64,000 nt of DNA from Kryptolebias marmoratus. Its lineage: Eukaryota > Chordata > Actinopteri > Cyprinodontiformes > Rivulidae. Shown here piece by piece: positions 58,479 to 64,000 of this stretch. The position numbers and the translations under genes are program-made. Position 1 is the stretch's first letter. Every line of letters starts with the position of its first letter. The notes below the pieces were generated by a model. It saw only the letters and a list, made by a program, of their open reading frames with translations, was not told where the DNA came from and did not search any database. The DNA lies in assembly GCF_001649575.2 (NCBI RefSeq), contig NC_051451.1, positions 16,590,465 through 16,654,464 on the forward strand. Direction: 5' to 3'.

Positions 58479-59639
58479 GAATTTAGCTTCTGCTTTCTAG
58501 GGCCTTTACAGGTTAATGGAGACTGGTATGGCGGAAAATAATGAGGAGGATTCAAAGCAGGGGTGAGCAAGTAATCATTTCAGCTGCAAGCCTCCTCTGA
58601 TCCCTGCAAGTGTCATGGTAATAATTGAGAGCCTATTATTGCCATGCAATACAGACATTGAGAATATATATATATATATAGTTATATTTCCCTATACGTT
58701 TTTTTGGCTTTGCTCCAGTCAGCTAATGGTAAACCATTAGAAGAACCAGAGCCTGTCCAAACCCTGTGATTAGATTCTATTTCTGGGCAACATTTAGTCA
58801 ATAAGATGAGGATGCTGTTGACTGGTGACTGATGCTGAAGAGACTCCCTGTATTGAGCTGTGCTCTCTTCATCGCTCTGAGCTGCGACGTGATCCTGTTC
58901 CACATACGGGTCAACCGCACAGAGACGTCTTTCATTGCCAGCCATTAGTGATGCAGCGAGCAAGAGCTGTCTCAATCTGTTTCAGTTAGCCCCCACCAGA
59001 CAAGAGGAAATCAGTCTATAATGCAGATTGATGGCTGACTGAGAATTTCAATCACGGAGCGCTTTGGCTAAAAAGCTCGAGTCTTGACTGTAATGTAAAC
59101 CTGAAGCACTCGCAGACCATCACAAACGTGCATCACATCAGGAGGAGTAATGGCCGTGCAGGTGTGAGACATCTACAACTCCCCTAATGTGTTTTTACTT
59201 ATTGGGACTTTGTTAGGGATGTGTCCGCACAGACAAGACAGAGATCATAACAGATCCTCAGCTGACGTTTACCTGGTTAGTTTTAAAATAAATAAATAAA
59301 TGAGCAGAAAATGCTTCTTTTTATATTATTTTCTCTTTTTAATTGTGGAATGCTGATTCAGCATCCACTCTAAAGCGATCCTGTTTCAATTTACGCTTCT
59401 TTTATAACCAAACTTTATTTATTTATTTATTTTTTCACATGTAGCCTAAAAGCTTCTGCAGACTTTAGACTAGTTTAACCATTTATATATCAAAACGTTC
59501 AGCTGTGACTTTTGGCTCTTGTAACTTTTATATTTCCAGAATATTTACCTGTATTTATAATCATTTCTCTCATACAAATACATTGAGATATGTAATTCCT
59601 TCAAATACATTGTTTGCTTAAAACCTACTTCAGTATGCT

Positions 59640-60110
59640 TGCTCTGTTTTTGTTTTGCTATGCTTCTTTTAGCTAGCATTTTGCTACTTTTAGATTTAAG
59701 CAAGTATTTTGCAGCTTTTCCTTTGCGATTTATTAGCTTTTAGATAGCATTTTGGTAATTTAAGCTAGCATTTTACTGCTTTTAGCTAGCATTTAGCAAC
59801 TTTTACTCGCATTTTGCCACTTTTATTTTTTCAGCTAGGGTTTCTCCACCTTTAGCATTTTGTTAGCATATAGGTCCACTTTCCTTTTAGCTACCATCTT
59901 GTACCTTATGGCTAAGACTTTGCTTCTTTTATTCATTTTAGTGTTTTGCTGCATCTAGCTTTGCATTTTACCACTGCCAGCTATGATGTTTCCCTTTTTT
60001 AGCCTTTAGGAAGCCTATACTATCTATAGCTACCATTTTGGTATTTTTCACATTTTAAGTTTTCAAATTTTAGCTTTAAATTAGCATTTTAATTTTAGCT
60101 AATGTACTGT
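59640..60110. repeat. Degenerate TTTTAGCT array upstream of sorcs1
   Basis: Repeats of TTTTAGCTAGCATTTTGCTAC-like units over about 470 nt, in the same orientation as the 39.7-kb array. Confidence 0.85.
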
Positions 60111-60916
60111 TTGGGTTTTTTAAGCTTTAACAACTCAGTTTCAGTTTATTCAGTAAATTCTTTCAATCATTCATCTCCCAGCATTCACCCCGCATTTTTG
60201 CAGAAACTGCAATTCCTCTCATCTTTTTAAATATGAAGGATAAATGATACTTTTAATTACCTGAAATACTGAAGCTGTCGACTGTTTTAAGAGGGGAAAA
60301 AAAGTGAAAAGGAGATTAAGAGATTAGTCTCAAACTTTGTCAGACACTTTCCCTTTTTTAACAACATTTTTCCAACATTTCTTTGTTACAAAACCAACAC
60401 AATTAAAGCATTTTTGAAATATCACCTTTTCCTGAAGTATCCGCTGAAAATGAGAAAATATTGATAAAGCTTTCAGGTAACTCTCCAAGTGCACTGGGAG
60501 GGAAAATGGGGTCTGAAGGCAAAATTAATGTTTCATGTAAGACTAGCATTAATATGGAATATGGAATGTGCTTTACTTCTGCCAACAAGGACATGGTAGT
60601 GGGAGGGCTTTATTAAAGAGGACATATTATGAAAGAATATATGTTTAGTTGCTTTTAGATGATATATTTGGTTGCTTGAAGTCTTACAAACTCAAAGAAA
60701 AGACAACCCTGAAACTGTGTGACCATTGAGTAGGTGTCATTGAGTACTGTAAGTTCTTTTTAATTAAGAAAGAAAGAAAGGAAGAAAGGTCACTCAGGGT
60801 TATCCCATCTTCCCATCTGCACCACTGAGAAAGTACATTGCATTGTACCATATCTATTATATAATGTTGTTTTTATCATATTACATTATATTGTATTGTA
60901 GCTTATAACATCATAT

Positions 60917-60965
60917 TGTCAGGTTGGGTGGAGAGAGCGGAGAACCCAATCCGCAGACTCATCAC
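60917..60965 (-). repeat. Remnant of the 3' LTR end
   Basis: On the - strand this stretch ends CCCAACCTGACA, the kind of ...CA terminus seen at the 3' end of fish gypsy LTRs, followed by non-element AT-rich DNA. Only about 50 nt remain and the inner boundary is uncertain. Confidence 0.45.
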
Positions 60966-61062
60966 AGACTCAAACCTTCTGCCCCGGCTGGTACTCGGGT
61001 TGCTGAGAGCGTCTCCGGTTTGCTGCGCAGGAGTACACGGCCGACGTCTGTAACGGGGCTTT

Positions 61063-62895
61063 TCAGGCCCTGGTCCAGGTTCGGCGACACCTGTGAGCTG
61101 CAGCAACCGCCGAAGGAACCCCAGCCTCTCTCTCCTGGATTGTGAAGACCGGGGGCTGGTATCCAAAAACTGTGTAGAATGGGGAGAGACCTGTAGCAGC
61201 AGAAGGAAGACAGTTCATAGAATGCTCCACCCAAGGTAAGTTGCATGACCACTTAGCGGGTTCGGTGGAGCAGAGTAGGCGAAGCTTGGTCTCAATCTCT
61301 TGGTTGGCCCGTTCCGTCTGTCCGTCTGTCTGGGGGTGAAATCCTGAGGACAGACTGATGGAAATATCCAAAAGGTTACAGAACTCCTTCCAAAACTTTG
61401 AAATAAACTGAGGCCCACGGTCAGAAACAATGTCCTTGGGTAGACCGTGGAGCCTAAAAACCTCCCTGGCCATAATCCCGGCCAGTTCCTTGGAGGACGG
61501 GAGTTTCTTGAGCGGAACCAAATGCACCATCTTTGAAAAGCGGTCTATGATCGTTAAAATAACGGTGTTACCTGAGGAAGCGGGTAACCCAGTAATGAAG
61601 TCCATTGCAATATGGGACCAAGGACGAGAAGGGATGGGAAGTGGGCGAAGCAAGCCCACTGGTCGACGACGGGAGACCTTGGCCTGAGCACATTGGGGGC
61701 AGGCGGACACAAACTCCCGGACGTCTTTATTCAGGGAATCCCACCAAAACTGAGATTTAACCACAGACAAGGTCTTGGTGATACCTGGGTGGCAAAAAAT
61801 CCTAGAATTATGACAGAACATTAATACTCTTGTTCTCAACTCAGGAGGAACAAACATGCGGTCAGAGGGGCAGGTTGAGGGAGATGGGTGTTCCCGAAGT
61901 GCCTGGTGGAGATCCTCTTCCAGTTTGGTGATGGACAGACGTACCACCTGGGGTAGGATGAACTCCTCCGAGTTGTCCTTCTCCTCCGAATGTTCCTTCT
62001 CATAAATCCTGGAAAGTGCGTCTGCCTTCACATTTTTCTCGCCAGGCCTGTAGGTGAGATGAAAGTTGAACCTTGAAAAGAACAGAGCCCACCTGGTCTG
62101 ACGAGTGCTGAGTCTTTTGGCCGTCTTCAGGTACTCGAGGTTTTTGTGGTCTGTCCATATTACGAATGGCTCTTGAGCTCCCTCCAGCCAATGCCTCCAC
62201 TCCTCCAAGGCCAATTTAACGGCCAGCAGCTCTCTCTCACCGACATCATAATTTTGCTCTGCGGGAGATAATCTTTTGGAAAAGTAAGCACAGGGGTGGA
62301 GCTGTTTGTCCTCCAAGACCTGGCTTAATACAGCACCCACCCCTGAACTTGAAGCATCAACCTCCACGATGAACGGTTTGTTAACATCGGGAGAATGCAA
62401 AATGGGAGCCTGAGTGAATCGATCTCTGAGTCTGTCGAATGCTAGCTGTGCCTGCTGATTCCATGTGAACTGGATCTTGACGGAGGTAAGTGCGTGAAGC
62501 GGTGCTGCAACCTGGCTAAATCCTTTGATAAACTTTCTATAGAAATTTGCAAAACCCAAGAACCGCTGCAAACCCTTTCTGTCAGAGGGAACTGGCCAGT
62601 CTCTGATTGTGGTAACTTTAGATTGGTCCATTGATACCTGATCAGGGGAGATGTTAAATCCTAAGAATGAGGTAGATGATTGGTGGAACTCACATTTTTC
62701 AGCCTTAACAAACAACTTATTTTGAAGGAGTCTAAGCAAAACTCTCCTAACATGATCCCTATGTGCCTTAAGGTCTTGCGAGAAAATGAGTATGTCATCA
62801 AGGTAAACAAACACGAACTGATTGATCATGTCCCTTAAAATGTCATTGACTAGTGACTGAAAAACTGCGGGAGCGTTGGTGAGTCCAAAAGGCAT
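61063..62895 (-). pseudogene. Ty3/gypsy pol, reverse transcriptase end, RNase H and integrase
   Basis: 610 codons in the same frame as the upstream part, separated from it by the TGA at 62914-62916. Residues counted from the ATG at 62895: RT YLDD at 31-34; RNase H with VEVDAS (D180), the E near 221 and TDH (D249); integrase zinc site H362, H369, C399, C402; integrase catalytic D432, D492 and E528, with the exact D-35-E spacing and DGQTERANQ. All catalytic residues look intact in this half. It ends at TGA 61063-61065, shortly after integrase. The chromodomain expected in this lineage is missing. Confidence 0.92.
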
Positions 62896-62913
62896 TACTA
62901 GGTACTCGTAGTG

Positions 62914-64000
62914 TCAAGAAGGTGTGTTGAATGCTGTCTCCCATTCATCGCCTTCTCTGATGCGAACTAAATGGTAAGCGTTACGTAGGTCTAATTTTGT
63001 AAACACCTTAGCCCCTTGAATCAGATCGAATGCGGATGACATGAGTGGTAATGGGTACTTGTTTTTAATAGTGATGTTGTTTAACCCTCTATAATCGATA
63101 CATGGTCTTAGGGACCCATCCTTTTTGCCTATGAATAAAAACCCTGCTCCAGCTGGTGACACAGATGGTCTAATAATACCTGCCTGAAGACCCTCATTTA
63201 TGTACTTGGTCATTGCCTCATGTTCAGGGCGAGACAACGAAAAAAGGCGACCACGAGGTGGAGCCGCACCTGGGAGTAGGTCAATGGGACAGTCATAAGG
63301 CCGGTGTGGAGGTAACAAGGTGGCCTTAGTCTTGTTGAATACCTCCTTAAGGTCCAGATACTCCAGGGGTACCTTGGCGATGTCTGGAAAACTCTCAGGT
63401 TTGTTGTTGACCGGTTCTGATTCCACGATGGCATCCAATAGACATGACGCTGAACAAGACTCTGCCCATCCTGTAATCTCCCGTTGTGTCCAGTCAATCT
63501 GGGGGTTGTGCTTCTTCAGCCAGGTAGCTCCTAGAATGATAGGCAGGTCAGGAGAATGAATCACAAAAAAATTGATTGATTCATGGTGATTGCCGCAAAT
63601 CGACAATTGAACAGGCCTGGTCTCGCAATTGTCCTGAGCCGTAATTCTGTGATCACTAGGTGACGGAATTATTTCTATACCTAGACTTTTAGCAAAAGTC
63701 AGGTCGATAAATTCAGAGTCCGGTCCGGAATCTATGAAAACCTTGGTAGATGTTTTACTACCCTGGACAGATAGTTCAGCGGGCAGAATAAACATGGAGG
63801 AGAAATTGCTTCTACTTACTGGGCTCAGCAGGACCCTCCTGGATCCTACTGAGCCTGGTCTCTTTACTGGACAATTGCATGTCCATTGGCTCCACAGTAA
63901 AAACAGAGGTTTCCGGCCCTTTGTCGTGAACGCTCCTCCACAGATAACTTGGTTCGACGAGAACAACCTACGAGCTGCCTCTCGCTCGGGTGTGATCGGA
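62914..64000 (-). pseudogene. Ty3/gypsy pol, protease and first half of reverse transcriptase (broken)
   Basis: The frame is open from the window edge to TGA at 62914-62916. It contains the aspartic-protease DSG motif (VFIDSG, codon for D near 63732) and IILGATWL, then reverse-transcriptase blocks [23 protein letters not shown] and KLDLRNAYH, which holds the first catalytic aspartate. The stop falls between this block and the YLDD block. Upstream, a CX2CX4H half zinc knuckle at 63905-63879 is in another frame from its last cysteine (63873-63871). No ATG start is used; this is an internal part of a longer polyprotein. Confidence 0.9.

Larger units (their letters stand above)
58455..60916. other. 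Intergenic DNA upstream of sorcs1
   Basis: No gene recognised. It holds the (CA)n tract at 58459-58478, a short (TA) tract near 58667-58680, the AGCTAAAA-type repeat at about 59640-60110, and an AAAG-type simple repeat at about 60767-60789. The stretch from 60615 (starting TTAAAGAGGACATATTATG) resembles the end of a small fish DNA transposon but lacks a clear partner. Confidence 0.6.
60917..64000 (-). mobile_element. Decayed Ty3/gypsy LTR retrotransposon, 3' part
   Basis: Read on the - strand the order is: end of a Gag-like zinc knuckle, aspartic protease, reverse transcriptase, RNase H, integrase, then a short LTR-like end. That order (integrase last) is diagnostic of Ty3/gypsy elements. 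The 5' part and 5' LTR lie right of the window. It is broken by a small deletion in the zinc knuckle (about 63874-63878), an in-frame TGA in the reverse transcriptase (62914-62916), a TGA after integrase (61063-61065) and loss of everything between the integrase C-terminus and the end of the 3' LTR. It sits 3.3 kb upstream of sorcs1 on the same strand. Confidence 0.93.

Noticed and set aside
57942..58570. Several 120-177-codon reading frames across 57942-58570
   Set aside because: They are produced by the run of N, which reads as undefined residues with no stops.
60601..60720. Possible piggyBac-type MITE starting TTAAAGAGGACATATTATG
   Set aside because: The start resembles ends of some fish elements, but no matching inverted end or second TTAA border could be paired with it.

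Overview
This window is nuclear DNA from a ray-finned fish, most likely a percomorph teleost. The genes are split into small GT-AG exons, introns are short for vertebrates, base composition is AT-rich with many microsatellites, and the repeats are fish types (Ty3/gypsy LTR element, Tc1-like remnant, small hAT-like and TA-flanked inverted-repeat elements). I cannot name the species.

Two paralogous VPS10-domain sorting-receptor genes lie tail to tail. The left edge (1954-6331, + strand) carries the last four coding exons of a SorCS3 gene: membrane-proximal domain, transmembrane helix, cytoplasmic tail and C-terminal PDZ ligand. The rest of that gene is left of the window. On the - strand a complete SorCS1 gene runs from its start codon at 57620 to a stop at 13180. 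I could place all 26 coding exons, each with GT-AG borders and a consistent phase, giving a predicted type I membrane protein of 1211 residues: signal peptide, propeptide with a furin-type site, VPS10 beta-propeller with Asp-box repeats, cysteine-rich module, PKD and PKD-like domains, transmembrane segment and tail. As I remember it, the same convergent order exists in human (SORCS3 then SORCS1 on chromosome 10), but over about 2.5 Mb. Here the two stop codons are less than 7 kb apart and all of SorCS1 fits in 44 kb.

Region by region: 1-7625 SorCS3 3' end and 3' UTR; 7626-13093 intergenic; 13094-57620 SorCS1, with introns holding repeats; 57621-58147 SorCS1 leader and upstream DNA with a compound TA/GA microsatellite; 58148-58454 an assembly gap of N; 58455-60916 intergenic, including a degenerate AGCTAAAA-type repeat; 60917-64000 the 3' part of a decayed Ty3/gypsy element (- strand), running off the right edge.

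I found no operons, CRISPR arrays, phage or defence systems, tRNA or rRNA genes. The most notable points are the compact convergent SorCS pair, apparent loss of the tail tyrosine sorting motif in both paralogues, an unresolved alternative last exon of SorCS1, and two dispersed repeat families, one of which is in the same orientation at every copy I found. Comparisons with human proteins are from memory and were not computed.
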